NCBI RefSeq assembly: GCF_006539145.1
Contig: NZ_BJML01000002.1
Span: forward strand, 310,001 to 374,000
Reading direction: 5' to 3'
From: Microbacterium testaceum
GTDB lineage: Bacteria > Actinomycetota > Actinomycetes > Actinomycetales > Microbacteriaceae
DNA: 64,000 bases
The position numbers were made by a program, and so were the translations under genes. Every line of letters begins with the position of its first letter. The first letter of the stretch is position 1. Below are positions 8,066 to 20,219 of the stretch, one piece after another. The notes beneath the pieces were generated by a model. The model saw nothing but the letters and a program-made list of their open reading frames with translations, searched no databases and was not told the origin of the DNA.

Positions 8066-9538
8066 TCAGGGGTTGATCGCGAGAGCGTGGGCCGTGGCAT
8101 CCAGCTCTTTTCGCGCCGCGGCCGGGTTGGTGTTCAGCGTCTCGCCGTAGCTGGGGATCAGGTCGCGCAGGCGCGGCTCCCAGTCGGCCATGCGCTCGGG
8201 GAAGCAGGTCTTGATGAGCCCCAGCATGATCGACACGGCGGTCGAGGCACCCGGCGAGGCACCGAGGAGCCCCGCGATCGAGTGGTCGGCCGAGGTGACG
8301 ACCTCGGTGCCGAACTGCAGCACACCGCCCTTGTCTTTGTCGCGCTTCATGACCTGGGCGCGCTGGCCGGCGTCGAGCAGCTCCCAGTCCTCGTCCTTCG
8401 CGGTGGGCATGAAGTCGCGGAGGCTGTCGACCTTCTTCGAGTGGGTCTTGAGCAGCTCGCTGACGAGGTACTTGATGAGGCTCGGGTTGTCGACGGCGAC
8501 CTTCAGCATCGGGCCGATGTTGTGCGGGCGCACCTGCGTGACGATGTCGAGCATCGATCCGTTCTTGAGGAACTTCGGGCTGAAGGTCGCGAACGGACCG
8601 AACAGCAACGACGACTCCCCGTCGATCACGCGGGTGTCGAGATGCGGCACCGACATGGGAGGCGCACCCACGGAGGCCTGCGAGTAGACCTTCGCGCGGT
8701 GCTTCGCCACGATGTCGGGGTGGGAGGTCTTCAACCACTGCCCGCCGATCGGGAAGACACCGTAGCCCTTGATCTCGGGGATTCCCGAGCGCTGCAGGAG
8801 TTTGAGGGCCCAGCCGCCCGCGCCGACGAAGACGAACTTCGCGTTGATGGAGCCGGGGGTCCCGCCGATCACGTGGCGGTACGAGACCTCCCACGTGCCG
8901 TCCTTCTTCTTCTTCAGCTTCTTGACGTCGTGGTTGGTGGCGACCTCGACGCCCTTCTCGCGCAGGTTCGCGAACAGCTGGCGCGTGAGCGAGCCGAAGT
9001 CGACGTCGGTGCCGGCGGGCACGCGCGTGGCGGCGAAGGGTTCGCCCTTGCGACGCTTCTGCATGAGCAGCGGAGCCCACTGGTTGATGACGCGCGAGTC
9101 CTCGCTGTACTCGATGCCCGCGAACAGCGGCTGCTGCTTGAGAACCTCGTAGCGCTTGCGGAGGAAGGCGACGTCTTTCTCGCCGCGCACGAACGTCATG
9201 TGGGGCGTGGCGTTGATGAACGTCGACGGCTCGTCGAGAACACCCTCGGCGACGAGCGAGGCCCACAGCTGACGGCTCTGCTGGAACTGCTCGTTGATCG
9301 CGACCGCCTTGGCGGGATCGATCGTGCCGTCCTTGGACTCGGGCGTGTAGTTCAGCTCGCACAGCGCCGCGTGACCGGTACCCGCGTTGTTCCAGGCGTT
9401 CGAGCTCTCTTGAGCGACGTCGCTCAGACGCTCGAGCACCGCGATCTTGAGATCGGGCTGGAGGTCCTTCAGCAGCGTGCCGAGAGTGGCGGACATGATG
9501 CCGCCACCGATGAGAAGAACATCGACGTTTTCAGTCAC
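8066..9538 (-). CDS. mqo: Malate:quinone oxidoreductase
   Basis: The 490-residue peripheral membrane flavoenzyme oxidises malate to oxaloacetate and passes electrons to the quinone pool. It serves the TCA cycle in many actinobacteria in place of, or beside, soluble malate dehydrogenase. The N-terminus has the FAD-binding motif LLIGGGIMSATLG (residues 8-20), followed by SSNAWNNAGTGHAALCELNYTP, diagnostic of Mqo, and the C-terminus carries LLGASPGASTAVSIML. Length is typical (about 490-500). It is the first gene before tdk. Confidence 0.95.
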   Translation of the reverse strand: MTENVDVLLIGGGIMSATLGTLLKDLQPDLKIAVLERLSDVAQESSNAWNNAGTGHAALCELNYTPESKDGTIDPAKAVAINEQFQQSRQLWASLVAEGVLDEPSTFINATPHMTFVRGEKDVAFLRKRYEVLKQQPLFAGIEYSEDSRVINQWAPLLMQKRRKGEPFAATRVPAGTDVDFGSLTRQLFANLREKGVEVATNHDVKKLKKKKDGTWEVSYRHVIGGTPGSINAKFVFVGAGGWALKLLQRSGIPEIKGYGVFPIGGQWLKTSHPDIVAKHRAKVYSQASVGAPPMSVPHLDTRVIDGESSLLFGPFATFSPKFLKNGSMLDIVTQVRPHNIGPMLKVAVDNPSLIKYLVSELLKTHSKKVDSLRDFMPTAKDEDWELLDAGQRAQVMKRDKDKGGVLQFGTEVVTSADHSIAGLLGASPGASTAVSIMLGLIKTCFPERMADWEPRLRDLIPSYGETLNTNPAAARKELDATAHALAINP

Positions 9539-9562
9539 CCGTCGATTCTAGGCGCGAGCCGA

Positions 9563-9611
9563 GAGGTGTCTCGACATCGAGAGAACCGTCGGTTCGATGT
9601 CGAGACACCTC
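9563..9611 (-). terminator. Long perfect hairpin between asd and mqo
   Basis: Arms of 18 bases at 9563-9580 and 9594-9611 are perfectly complementary (GAGGTGTCTCGACATCGA and its reverse complement). The 13-base spacer contains a nested GAACC/GGTTC. It lies 27 bases after the asd stop and 24 bases before the mqo start on the minus strand, so it probably ends asd transcription. An operator for mqo is an alternative reading. Confidence 0.6.
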
Positions 9612-9637
9612 GCACCCGGCATCCGGATGCCGTGTCC

Positions 9638-12188
<2,551 letters not shown>

Positions 12189-12192
<4 letters not shown>

Positions 12193-13463
12193 GCGACGAC
12201 GCCCGGGCACTCCGGAACGCCGAAACACTGCTCGACCTCGGACGGCACGAGCAGGCGCTGCGCGATGCGGGAGCGGTGCTCGCTCGCGAACCCGGCAACG
12301 CCGACGCCCAGCGGATCGTCGGGGAGGCCCTGGTCGAACTGGAGCGCTGGAACGAGCTGACCTCGCTGGCCCGAGACGCGGTGTCGTCGTTCCCTGACGA
12401 CGCGTGGGCGTGGCGTCTGCTGGCCCTCGCCCACATGGAGACCGGTCACGAGGCGGATGCGCTTCACGCCGCCCACCGGCTCTACGCGCTCGCGCCCGAG
12501 GTCACCTTCGCGGTGTACACCTACGCGCGCGTCCTGCACGCCTTCGGCCGCGCCGCGGACGCCCTCCCCGCCCTCGAGCGTGCGCTCGAGACACAGCCCG
12601 ATGACGTCGATCTGCATCTCGCGAGGGCGACGTGCCTGTGGAAGGTGGGCCGCACACGCGAGGCGCGCGAGACGGCGGCCTCCGCGCTGCGCATCGACCC
12701 GACGAACGACGACGCCCAACGCATTCTGGCGGTCTTCGGAGGGCCGGGGCAGCGCGGATCGGACGCGCTTCTCGAAACGGCTCGCCGCGCGGCGAGGGAT
12801 CCCGGCGATGACGACAACGAGGTGTTCTTCGAACTCGCCACCAGCCGGGCGCTGGTCTTGCCCGTGTCGGTCGTGTTCGGCCTGTGCGTCGCCCTCCTCG
12901 CAGTGTGCGTGCCGACCGGGGGCCTCTGGGGGTGGCGCATCGACACCGGCCTCGGCCATCTCGTCGGCGCGGGTCTCCAGGCGATCCTCTTCTCCGCCGC
13001 CATCGCCATCCTGGGTCTGTGGCTCCGTCGCATGCGGCGCCACCTCGGTGAACTGTTCCGTCCCATCGTCGCGTCTCGAATGGACGACGGTCCCCTGTCG
13101 AAGTTCAGCTCGTGGGCGATCGCCGGAGCGCTCGTCCTCGATTTCATCGGCATCGTGCTCTACGCCGCCGCAGGCGACCCTCTCGGCCCTCTGGCGCTGG
13201 CCCTGGGCCTATCGAGTGCCTACGCCGGCGGTGTGCTCGTGGTCATGTTCCACCTCATGACCCGTGGCTTCGTCCCGGGCGCGATGACGCGACCGGCCGG
13301 GCTGCTCCTGCTCCTGTGGCCGGGGGCGATCGCCGGAGTGGTCTTGCTCGGGCTCTTCTTCGTCGGCTCGGTGCTCTACATCGTCGTCTGGGCTTTCTCG
13401 GGCGAACGACTGCCCGAGCCCTTCCCGAAGACCGGGCAAGAGCGACGGGAGACGACGAGCTAG
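12189..13463 (+). CDS. TPR-repeat membrane protein coupled to the AAA+ ATPase
   Basis: The GTG at 12189 overlaps the upstream stop (GTGA) and yields 424 residues. The N-terminal half (about 1-180) consists of four to five TPR-like repeats (for example RALETQPDDVDLHLARATCL and ALRIDPTNDDAQRILAVFG) facing the cytosol. The C-terminal half has about five hydrophobic spans (near 221-241, 256-278, 307-327, 330-355 and 369-400). I recognise no named family for the membrane part. Shared TPR features and coupling suggest it tethers the AAA+ protein to the membrane or presents clients to it. That is inference. Confidence 0.65.
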
Positions 13464-13562
13464 CCGCCGTCACCGATCACGCCGCACCGAAACGAGCCGC
13501 GACGCTCCTCGTGCGCCTCGCCCCGGGGCGCGGCGACGTCACCCGCCCAGGCGAAGAGCCGG

Positions 13563-14849
13563 TCAGCGACCGGTGCCCGCGTGCACCGTCGCCTCGGCCT
13601 CGCCGTCGAGACCGTACGCCGTGTGCACGAGTCGTGCGGCCTCGGCGAGGTCGACACCGCGGACGACGACCGAGATGCGGATCTCCGACGTCGAGATCAT
13701 CTCGATGTTCACCCCGGCGAGGCTCAGCGCCTCGAAGAGGGTCGCCGAGACGCCCGAGTGCGTGCGCATGCCCGCGCCGACGACCGACAGCTTGCCGATC
13801 TGGTCGTCGTGCACGAGGCTCTCGAACCCGACCTCGGCCTGCTCCGCGGCGAGCGCCTTGAGCGCCGTCGGGGCGTCGGTCTTGGGCAGCGTGAACGAGA
13901 TGTCGGTGCGGCTGGTCGCGGCGGCGGAGACGTTCTGCACGATCATGTCGACGTTCGCGCCGGACTTGGCGACGATCTTGAAGATGTCGGCGGCCTTGCC
14001 GGGAACGTCGGGCACGCCGATGACGGTGATCTTCGCCTGGCTGAGGTCGGTGGCGACGCCGGCGACGATGGGCTCTTCCATGGTGGCTCCCTCGGGGACG
14101 AGCGGTGAGGACTTCGAGGCATCGAGCACCCAGGTGCCCTCGCCCGAGCTGAACGTGGACCGGGCGTGGATGAGCACGCCGTGACGGCGGGCGTACTCCA
14201 CCGCGCGGATGTAGAGGACCTTGGCGCCGTTGGCGGCGAGCTCGAGCATCTCTTCGCTGCCGACACGGTCGAGCTTTCGGGCCAGCGGCACGACGCGGGG
14301 GTCGGCGGTGAAGATGCCGTCGACGTCGCTGTAGATCTCGCACACATCCGCCTTGAGAGCGGCGGCGAGCGCGACGGCGGTCGTGTCGGATCCGCCGCGA
14401 CCGAGCGTCGTGATGTCGCGGGTGTCGCGGTTGAAGCCCTGGAAGCCGGCGACGATCACGATCGCCCCCTCGTCGAGCGCCTCGCGCAGCCGCACGGGGG
14501 TGACATCGACGATGCGGGCGGCGCCGTGCGTGGCGTCCGTGATCATTCCGGCCTGGCTGCCGGTGAAGGAACGCGCCTCGAAGCCCATCGAGTGGATCGC
14601 CATGGCCAGCAGGGCCATCGAGATGCGCTCTCCGCTCGAGAGCAGCATGTCGAGCTCGCGGGGCGCCGGGATGGGCGCGACCTGGTTCGCCAGATCCAGC
14701 AGCTCGTCGGTGGTGTCGCCCATGGCACTGACCGCGACGACGACCTCGTGTCCCGCGCGGCGCGTGTCGACGATGCGCTTGGCGACCCGCTTGATGCTCT
14801 CGGCGTCGGCGACGGAAGAACCGCCGTACTTCTGGACGATCAGAGCCAT
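13563..14849 (-). CDS. lysC: Aspartokinase
   Basis: The enzyme phosphorylates aspartate in the first step of the aspartate-family amino-acid pathway. The ATG at 14849 gives 428 residues starting [12 protein letters not shown], the family's usual N-terminus; a 13-residue longer form in the same frame lacks support. The kinase domain (1-240) has [30 protein letters not shown] and the [11 protein letters not shown] segment. Two C-terminal ACT domains (about 265-420, [15 protein letters not shown] and [19 protein letters not shown]) bind the lysine/threonine inhibitors. An internal GTG or ATG start for a separate beta subunit is usual in this class. It diverges from the thrE-like gene. Confidence 0.95.
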   Translation of the reverse strand: MALIVQKYGGSSVADAESIKRVAKRIVDTRRAGHEVVVAVSAMGDTTDELLDLANQVAPIPAPRELDMLLSSGERISMALLAMAIHSMGFEARSFTGSQAGMITDATHGAARIVDVTPVRLREALDEGAIVIVAGFQGFNRDTRDITTLGRGGSDTTAVALAAALKADVCEIYSDVDGIFTADPRVVPLARKLDRVGSEEMLELAANGAKVLYIRAVEYARRHGVLIHARSTFSSGEGTWVLDASKSSPLVPEGATMEEPIVAGVATDLSQAKITVIGVPDVPGKAADIFKIVAKSGANVDMIVQNVSAAATSRTDISFTLPKTDAPTALKALAAEQAEVGFESLVHDDQIGKLSVVGAGMRTHSGVSATLFEALSLAGVNIEMISTSEIRISVVVRGVDLAEAARLVHTAYGLDGEAEATVHAGTGR

Positions 14850-15031
14850 GAGGAGAACTCCCGGAGAGGTCGTGCGTCGGGATGCCACGACGGGGCGCTC
14901 GTGCCGCGCCCGAGGATCATCCTAGAGGCGGTCGCATACCGCCCCCGTCATGGGCCGACGCCCGGCGAAACCGCAGGCCCCGTCGGTAGGATCGAACGCT
15001 CCCTCTCCCCCGCCTTTCTGGAGGCCCGCGG

Positions 15032-16429
15032 TTGTCCCCCACCCCGCGCCGACTGCTGTCGTCCCTGCGTCGTCTCGTCCAGGTCGACGATGTCTCGTCG
15101 CCCGATACGACGCTGCTCCCCGTCATCGACGAAGCCTTGTCGACGCGCATCCTCGACCTCGCGATCCGCATCGGCGAGACCATGCTCGTCGTCGGCGCTC
15201 CGGCCAACGAGGTGACCCTCACGATCGTGCGGGTGTGCGGGGCGTACGGACTCGACCCCGTACATGTCGACGTGACCTACAACTCCATCACGATCGCGCA
15301 CAGCCGCCCGGGAGCCAGCCATCCCACCACTCTCCTCCGCGTGGTGCGCGGCTCGGTCCCCGACCATGCGAAGCTGCAGCGCCTTCAGGCTCTCGTGCAG
15401 GAGATCGCCGGCGGTCTGGGTCTCGACGACGCGATCTCGCGGTGCCGCGCCATCCGTCGCCTCCCCTTCCGCTATCGCCCCGCGATCGTCATCGCCTCTC
15501 AGGCATCGCTCGCCGCGGGTGTGGCGATCATGTTCGGGGCGAACTGGCTGGCCCTCGTGCTGTCGTTCATCGCCGCGGCCCTGGCCGCCACGACGCAGTA
15601 CATCCTGGCGCGGGCCCGCGTGCCGTACTTCTTCGCGCAGATCGCCGGCGGTTTCGTCCTCACCGTCTTCGCGGCGCTGTCGCCGCTGCTGCGCTACACC
15701 GGCCTCGATGCGGCAGCGGCGATCCGACCGTCGGTGATCGTGGCATCCGGAATCGTCCTGATGCTCGCGGGTCTCACCGTGGTGGGCGCGGCACAGGATG
15801 CCATCGACGGCTTCGCGCTGACGGCGACGGGACGCATCCTCGAACTCACCACGCAGACCCTCGGTGTGGTGCTGGGGATCCTCGCGGGGCTCGAGACGGT
15901 GCGCGTTCTCGGGATGGGCATGTCAGCGCCGTCGAACGCTCTGCCGCTCGGACCGGTGAGCGTACAGTTCGTCGGAGCCGCCGTCATCGCCATCGCCGTC
16001 GCCGTCTTCAACGGTGCCGGCGCGCGCATCGTCCTCGTCAGCGCCGCCCTCAGCCTCGTTGCCTGGGCGGGGTACGTCGCGGCCTCGGGCCTGGGCTTCG
16101 AGGTCGCCGCCGCGAGCGGCGTGGGCGCCTTCGTCGGCAGCTTCGCGGGCATCGTCGTCGCCTACCGGCTGCACGTGCCCTCGGTCGCGATCACAACGGC
16201 GGCGATCCTCCCCCTCGTTCCGGGTGCCGCGGTGTTCCGAGGCCTGCTCGGGATCGTCGAGTCGGGCGAAGACCCGGCGGTGCTCATGACCGGGGTCACC
16301 ACCCTCGCCGGGGCGGCGACGATCGGCATCGCCCTGGCGGTGGGCGCCTCACTCGGCATCTACCTGGGTCAGCCCGTGCGGGCGACCCTGTCGAGCGTCA
16401 CCCGGGTACGAGCGCGCGTGCGACGGTAG
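15032..16429 (+). CDS. thrE: Threonine/serine exporter of the ThrE family
   Basis: The 465-residue product begins at a TTG with TCTGGAGG 8 bases before it; no ATG or GTG gives a comparable start. The N-terminal ThrE domain (about 40-260) contains DVTYNSITIAHSRPG, RLPFRYRPAIVIASQASLAAG and membrane spans. The C-terminal domain adds about five more spans (to about 10 in all), ending LGIYLGQPVRATLS. Corynebacterium ThrE exports threonine and serine by proton-motive force. Its place opposite lysC fits control of aspartate-family amino-acid pools. The substrate is inferred from family and context. Confidence 0.85.
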   Translation: MSPTPRRLLSSLRRLVQVDDVSSPDTTLLPVIDEALSTRILDLAIRIGETMLVVGAPANEVTLTIVRVCGAYGLDPVHVDVTYNSITIAHSRPGASHPTTLLRVVRGSVPDHAKLQRLQALVQEIAGGLGLDDAISRCRAIRRLPFRYRPAIVIASQASLAAGVAIMFGANWLALVLSFIAAALAATTQYILARARVPYFFAQIAGGFVLTVFAALSPLLRYTGLDAAAAIRPSVIVASGIVLMLAGLTVVGAAQDAIDGFALTATGRILELTTQTLGVVLGILAGLETVRVLGMGMSAPSNALPLGPVSVQFVGAAVIAIAVAVFNGAGARIVLVSAALSLVAWAGYVAASGLGFEVAAASGVGAFVGSFAGIVVAYRLHVPSVAITTAAILPLVPGAAVFRGLLGIVESGEDPAVLMTGVTTLAGAATIGIALAVGASLGIYLGQPVRATLSSVTRVRARVRR

Positions 16430-16442
16430 TCAACGAAAGGCG

Positions 16443-16494
16443 CCGGGATGCCACGGCCCCCGCGTCGCGCGGGCACCGGGCCGTGGCATCCCGG
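16443..16494. terminator. Bidirectional terminator between the ThrE and DUF2993 genes
   Basis: Perfect 17-base arms at 16443-16459 and 16478-16494 (CCGGGATGCCACGGCCC and its complement) enclose an 18-base loop. The hairpin fills the 69-bp gap between convergent genes and can serve both. On the minus strand it would end the whole pst-surface-protein transcript. Confidence 0.75.
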
Positions 16495-16498
16495 GTTC

Positions 16499-17320
16499 TC
16501 AAGGACAGGAGCCGGGTTCGCTTCCTGCCGCGGTGTCGAACGTGGCGAGGTCGACACCGAGCTCCACCCGGAAACGCTGTTCGCTGACGGCGACGTCGCT
16601 CACGTGAAGGGCACGCGGAAGAAGCTCTGCGAAGCAGAGCGGCTCGACCTGGAGCGCGGCGAGATCGCCACCGGTCAGCGCTGTCACCTCCTCGACGGAC
16701 AGGACCTTTCCCCCGGCCGTGACGCTCGAGACCCCGGCACTCACGCGCCCTTTCTCGAAGCGCGGAGTCATCGCGACGCTCCCTGTCTGCGTGCCCATCC
16801 CGCCCGGCAGCGAAACGTCGAAGACCACGTCATCGCCCGAGAAGCCGACGCGCACCGCGCCGCGGGCTTCGGCGGGCACGAACAGCGCCGTGGCCTGCGC
16901 GGCGGTGAGAGTGAGTGCTCCGGAGAGGCCGTCCAGCGTCCAGTCGCCGTCGCCGCCTCGAAGTCCCTCCATGTCGAAGGTCAGATCGGAAGTGGCCGGG
17001 CCGGTCGGGAAGCTACGAACCGTGGCGTGGGCGCCGTCGAATCGGCCGAAGGGCTGTTGGAGGAGCGCGAAGCCCTCGATGTCGACGTCGATCCGCTGAC
17101 TATCGGGGAGCTCCAGCGCGGCCCTGACCATCGAGGCGATCGTCCTCTGGCTCTCGGCTCGGGAAATCGCCTCCGCCGTTGCGAGAGCGGTCACCGCGAG
17201 GGCGACGAGGACAACGGCGAGTACCGCGAACAGCACCCCCGGTCGAGGTTGTCCCGGGTCGGGAGGTCCCGGCTGGAGTCGAGGCGGTAGCAGGGCGGTC
17301 TGCTGGTCGGAGAGGGCCAT
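16499..17320 (-). CDS. DUF2993 (LmeA-like) membrane-anchored protein
   Basis: The 273-residue protein has a short Pro-rich cytosolic N-terminus, one membrane span (about 28-50) and an extracytoplasmic DUF2993 domain (about 60-270: IDVDIEGFALLQQPFGRFDGAHATV, VEEVTALTGGDLAALQVEPLCFAEL). LmeA in mycobacteria is a phospholipid-binding envelope protein needed for lipomannan elongation. The equivalent role here is not known. It is the last gene of the minus-strand pst run, 10 bases after pstB, and is followed by the hairpin at 16443-16494. Confidence 0.8.
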   Translation of the reverse strand: MALSDQQTALLPPRLQPGPPDPGQPRPGVLFAVLAVVLVALAVTALATAEAISRAESQRTIASMVRAALELPDSQRIDVDIEGFALLQQPFGRFDGAHATVRSFPTGPATSDLTFDMEGLRGGDGDWTLDGLSGALTLTAAQATALFVPAEARGAVRVGFSGDDVVFDVSLPGGMGTQTGSVAMTPRFEKGRVSAGVSSVTAGGKVLSVEEVTALTGGDLAALQVEPLCFAELLPRALHVSDVAVSEQRFRVELGVDLATFDTAAGSEPGSCP

Positions 17321-17330
17321 GCGCCGCGGC

Positions 17331-18338
17331 CTATCCGAACCGGCCGTTGACGTAGTCGTAGGTGCGGGGGTCGATCGGCGCGTCGAACATCTCCGCCGTG
17401 TCGCCGTGCTCGACGATGTGTCCGGGCTGCCCCTGGGACGCGAGGAAGAAGGCGCACTGCTGCGAAACGCGCTGCGCCTGCTGCATGTTGTGCGTGACGA
17501 TCACGATCGTCACCTCTTTCTGCAGTTCGCCCATCGTCTCTTCGATCACGCGGGTCGACGTCGGATCCAGCGCCGAACACGGCTCGTCCATGAGCAGGAC
17601 CTTGGGTTTGACCGCCAGCGAGCGCGCGATGCACAGACGCTGCTGTTGACCGCCGGACAGACCGCCACCGGGCTGGCGCAGGCGGTCCTTGACCTCTTTC
17701 CACAGGCCCGCCGAGGTCAGGGAGCGCTCGACGAGGTGGTCCTTCTCGTCGCGGGAGGCCCGGATGCCGGTGAGCTTGAGCCCCGCGACGACGTTGTCGT
17801 AGATCGACATGGCCGGGAACGGGTTCGGCTTCTGAAAGACCATGCCGATGTCGCGTCGAGCCTCGGTCAAGCGTCGCCCGGTGTCGTAGATGTCGACGCC
17901 GTCCAGGAGGACCTCTCCTGCCAGTGATGCGGAGGGGACGAGCTCGTGCATGCGATTGAGGATGCGCAGGAATGTCGATTTGCCGCATCCGGAGGGACCG
18001 ATGAGAGCGGTGACCTCGCCCGCGGGCATCGTCAGCGAGACGCGGTCGAGCACCTGGTGGTCGCCGAACCAGGCGGTGATCCCCCGTGCGTCGAGCGTCG
18101 CGAGCGGCGAAGGGAGGTCCACAGCGAGGTCGGGGATGGAGGTGAGCGGCAGGTGCACATCGGCCGCGCCTCCGGCTCGGGGCGGGGCGAACGCCGGGAG
18201 GCTCACCGAGGGCGCGGGCGCGGCGCCGGCGGGCGCGGACACGAGTTCCGCCGGCGAGGGGTTTCGGCGCGATCGGCGACCGTTCGGGCCGTGGGGGTCG
18301 CCGGCGGGAGTAAGAACGGCGGTGATGTCATCGGACAT
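17331..18338 (-). CDS. pstB: Phosphate ABC transporter ATP-binding protein PstB, with long N-terminal extension
   Basis: The protein energises phosphate import through PstC and PstA. The ABC domain (about 80-335) has Walker [10 protein letters not shown], signature LSGGQQQR, Walker [14 protein letters not shown] and the switch His in THNMQQA, with PstB-specific sequence [16 protein letters not shown] and [10 protein letters not shown] at the C-terminus. The ATG at 18338 gives 335 residues, about 80 more than usual. The extra N-terminus is Pro/Ala/Arg-rich and looks disordered. A start nearer [17 protein letters not shown] would restore normal length, but no good start is seen there. pstB is separated from pstC-pstA-pstS by six exported or membrane-protein genes. 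Confidence 0.92.
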   Translation of the reverse strand: MSDDITAVLTPAGDPHGPNGRRSRRNPSPAELVSAPAGAAPAPSVSLPAFAPPRAGGAADVHLPLTSIPDLAVDLPSPLATLDARGITAWFGDHQVLDRVSLTMPAGEVTALIGPSGCGKSTFLRILNRMHELVPSASLAGEVLLDGVDIYDTGRRLTEARRDIGMVFQKPNPFPAMSIYDNVVAGLKLTGIRASRDEKDHLVERSLTSAGLWKEVKDRLRQPGGGLSGGQQQRLCIARSLAVKPKVLLMDEPCSALDPTSTRVIEETMGELQKEVTIVIVTHNMQQAQRVSQQCAFFLASQGQPGHIVEHGDTAEMFDAPIDPRTYDYVNGRFG

Positions 18339-18357
18339 GTCGGGTGGTCCTCGGTGA

Positions 18358-19362
18358 TCAGAGCAGGTTGGGAAGCAGCCGCGTGAGCTGGTCGGCGACG
18401 AAGAAGCCGGCGAGGGCGGCGACGGGGACGAAGACGATCCAGGTCTTCTGCGCACCGAAGCGACGGAACGACCACACGGCCGCGACCTCGACCGCCAGGA
18501 GGAACTGCAGGGCGAAGATGAGAGCCCAGACCGTGCGCGCGTCGGTCGCCATCGCCTTCTCCGCAGGACCGAGAGTGCCCGTCGTCGTCAGGCGCGCACC
18601 CGCGGGTTGGGTCTCGGAGACCAATCGGGCATCGACGTAGACGATGCCGGTGGGCACGTAGGGCACGCCGCGCGCCGTCTGCAGGATCAGGCGGCTCTCT
18701 CCCCGGGTGAGGTTCGGCGGCGTCGGGTCTCCCGCGTACCTCAGGCCGATGACCTCGAAGCGCTGGAGTCCCTGACCGGTGCGCACGGTGATCTCATCGC
18801 CCGGATCGAGCGAGGAGATCGCCGAGAACGGCCCGCCGAACGCTGCGGCGCGCGCCATGAGCACGCTGACGCCGACCTGGCCCGGCAACACCGTGTCGCG
18901 ACGGTGTCCCACTCCCTGCGCGGTCTGAGCGGATGCCGTGCCCTCGACGACCACCTCGTGGAACTTCAACCGCGGGATGTCCATGATCGCGACCGGGGCA
19001 CCGTCTGCGAGCAGGACGTCTTCGAACGTCCCCTCGCTGACCGGGGCCGTCCCCGCCGCGAGCTGCGCGCGCAGATCGTCCTCGAGCCGTTGCTGGGATG
19101 CGAGGTGCTGCAGATGACTGAACACGGTCACGTTCAGCACGAACATGAGCAGGAGCAGCAGCAGCGTCGCGACGATGCTGCGCGCCAAAGCCTCGGCCCC
19201 TGTCATCTCGCTCGTCGCACGCGGGGGCGCAGGCGGCCGACGCGGAGGTCGGGGAGGACGCGGAGGACGGGTGAGCAATCGCTGCCGCGGTTCCCGAGGC
19301 GGCTCGGCGACCGCCCCGTTCCCGGGTGCGGTTGCTGCGGCGGAGTCGTCGATCACGCTCAT
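18358..19362 (-). CDS. Sortase-fold membrane protein lacking catalytic residues (pseudo-sortase)
   Basis: A 334-residue protein with a Pro-rich cytosolic N-terminus (1-55), a membrane span (about 60-82), an extracellular sortase-like domain (about 105-260) and two more C-terminal spans (about 277-298 and 306-325). The domain retains class C/E landmarks: [37 protein letters not shown] and ESRLILQTA. By my alignment the catalytic His of AGHR is Arg171 (MARA) and the Cys of TLxTC is Ala230 (QTARG). It therefore probably cannot transpeptidate and may instead bind sorting-like partners. It overlaps the upstream gene by 4 bases and precedes pstB by 19 bases. Confidence 0.72.
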   Translation of the reverse strand: MSVIDDSAAATAPGNGAVAEPPREPRQRLLTRPPRPPRPPRRPPAPPRATSEMTGAEALARSIVATLLLLLLMFVLNVTVFSHLQHLASQQRLEDDLRAQLAAGTAPVSEGTFEDVLLADGAPVAIMDIPRLKFHEVVVEGTASAQTAQGVGHRRDTVLPGQVGVSVLMARAAAFGGPFSAISSLDPGDEITVRTGQGLQRFEVIGLRYAGDPTPPNLTRGESRLILQTARGVPYVPTGIVYVDARLVSETQPAGARLTTTGTLGPAEKAMATDARTVWALIFALQFLLAVEVAAVWSFRRFGAQKTWIVFVPVAALAGFFVADQLTRLLPNLL

Positions 19363-20219
19363 GCGGGGGCACCGGCACCGAGCTCGACCTCTGTCGCGGA
19401 GCGGCGAAGGCGGAGGCGGAGGCGGAGGACGATCTGCACCACGATCACCGCTCCGGCCGCAGCGAGCAACAACAGGGCCACCAGCCACGGGAAGACGAGA
19501 ACGGTCGTGTCGCGGGTCAGCGGACTGAGCGTCGTTCCGCCGACCTCGGTGGGCGGGCGGAACGTGGCGTGCGCGGTCACGAGTCCCCATTGCCCGGCAC
19601 CCGAGAGGTCGGCCGAGACCACGCGGGACTCCCCCGCCTTCAGCTGCGGGATCTGCACGGCGTCCGTCTGCGCGAGACGGTTGCCGAAGGGACCCTCCAT
19701 CCAGAAGTCCGCCGTCGCGTCGAACGTGGTCGTTGAGACGTTGCGCACGGTGAACGACAGCAGGGTCGATCCCTCGAACGGGTTGGGCGTCAGGCGGACC
19801 TCGCTGACGAGACCGCCGACGTGGACGACGCCACCGAGATCCACGGCACCGGCAGCCGGCGAGGGCGAGGGGGTCACCGCCTGCACGGTGGACACGCTGG
19901 ACGGTGCGGTGGACACGCCGGAACTCGCCGACCGTGACCCCGAGCCCTGCGTCGACGAGGTCGCCCCGCTCCGCGAGGATCCGGTCGCTCCGGGCAGACA
20001 CGGCGAGGACTCAGAGCTCGGCGGGCCGATCACCGTCGCCGACATGTCGAGGGCACCGGTCGGGGCGGGAGAGGGTGCCGCGGTCGGGCACGTGACCGCT
20101 CCGCTGCTCGCCGAAGCGGGTGCGGAGGCGTGGGCGGCGACGGGCGCCGACACGGCAGCAGCGCAGAGCAGTACCGCGGCGAGCAGGCGTGGCATCCGGT
20201 CGCGCCGAGACCACGTCAC
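19359..20219 (-). CDS. Exported single-span protein with DUF916-like C-terminal half
   Basis: The GTG at 20219 overlaps the stop of the broken DUF916 gene (GTGA); an ATG eight codons later (MPRLLAAVLL) is an alternative. The 286-residue product has a signal peptide (to about AAHA), a long Ser/Pro/Thr-rich linker (about 35-125), a beta domain (about 130-245) and a membrane span (about 248-270) with a basic cytosolic tail. The beta domain (VRLTPNPFEGSTLLSFTVRNVSTTTFDATADF and GQWGLVTAHATFRP) parallels the second domain of the neighbouring DUF916 protein (SLNPLDGETAVTFTVRNAGNVALSG and GQWIYLSPTVTLYP). The two are likely paralogues or complex partners. Function is unknown. Confidence 0.68.
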   Translation of the reverse strand: MTWSRRDRMPRLLAAVLLCAAAVSAPVAAHASAPASASSGAVTCPTAAPSPAPTGALDMSATVIGPPSSESSPCLPGATGSSRSGATSSTQGSGSRSASSGVSTAPSSVSTVQAVTPSPSPAAGAVDLGGVVHVGGLVSEVRLTPNPFEGSTLLSFTVRNVSTTTFDATADFWMEGPFGNRLAQTDAVQIPQLKAGESRVVSADLSGAGQWGLVTAHATFRPPTEVGGTTLSPLTRDTTVLVFPWLVALLLLAAAGAVIVVQIVLRLRLRLRRSATEVELGAGAPA

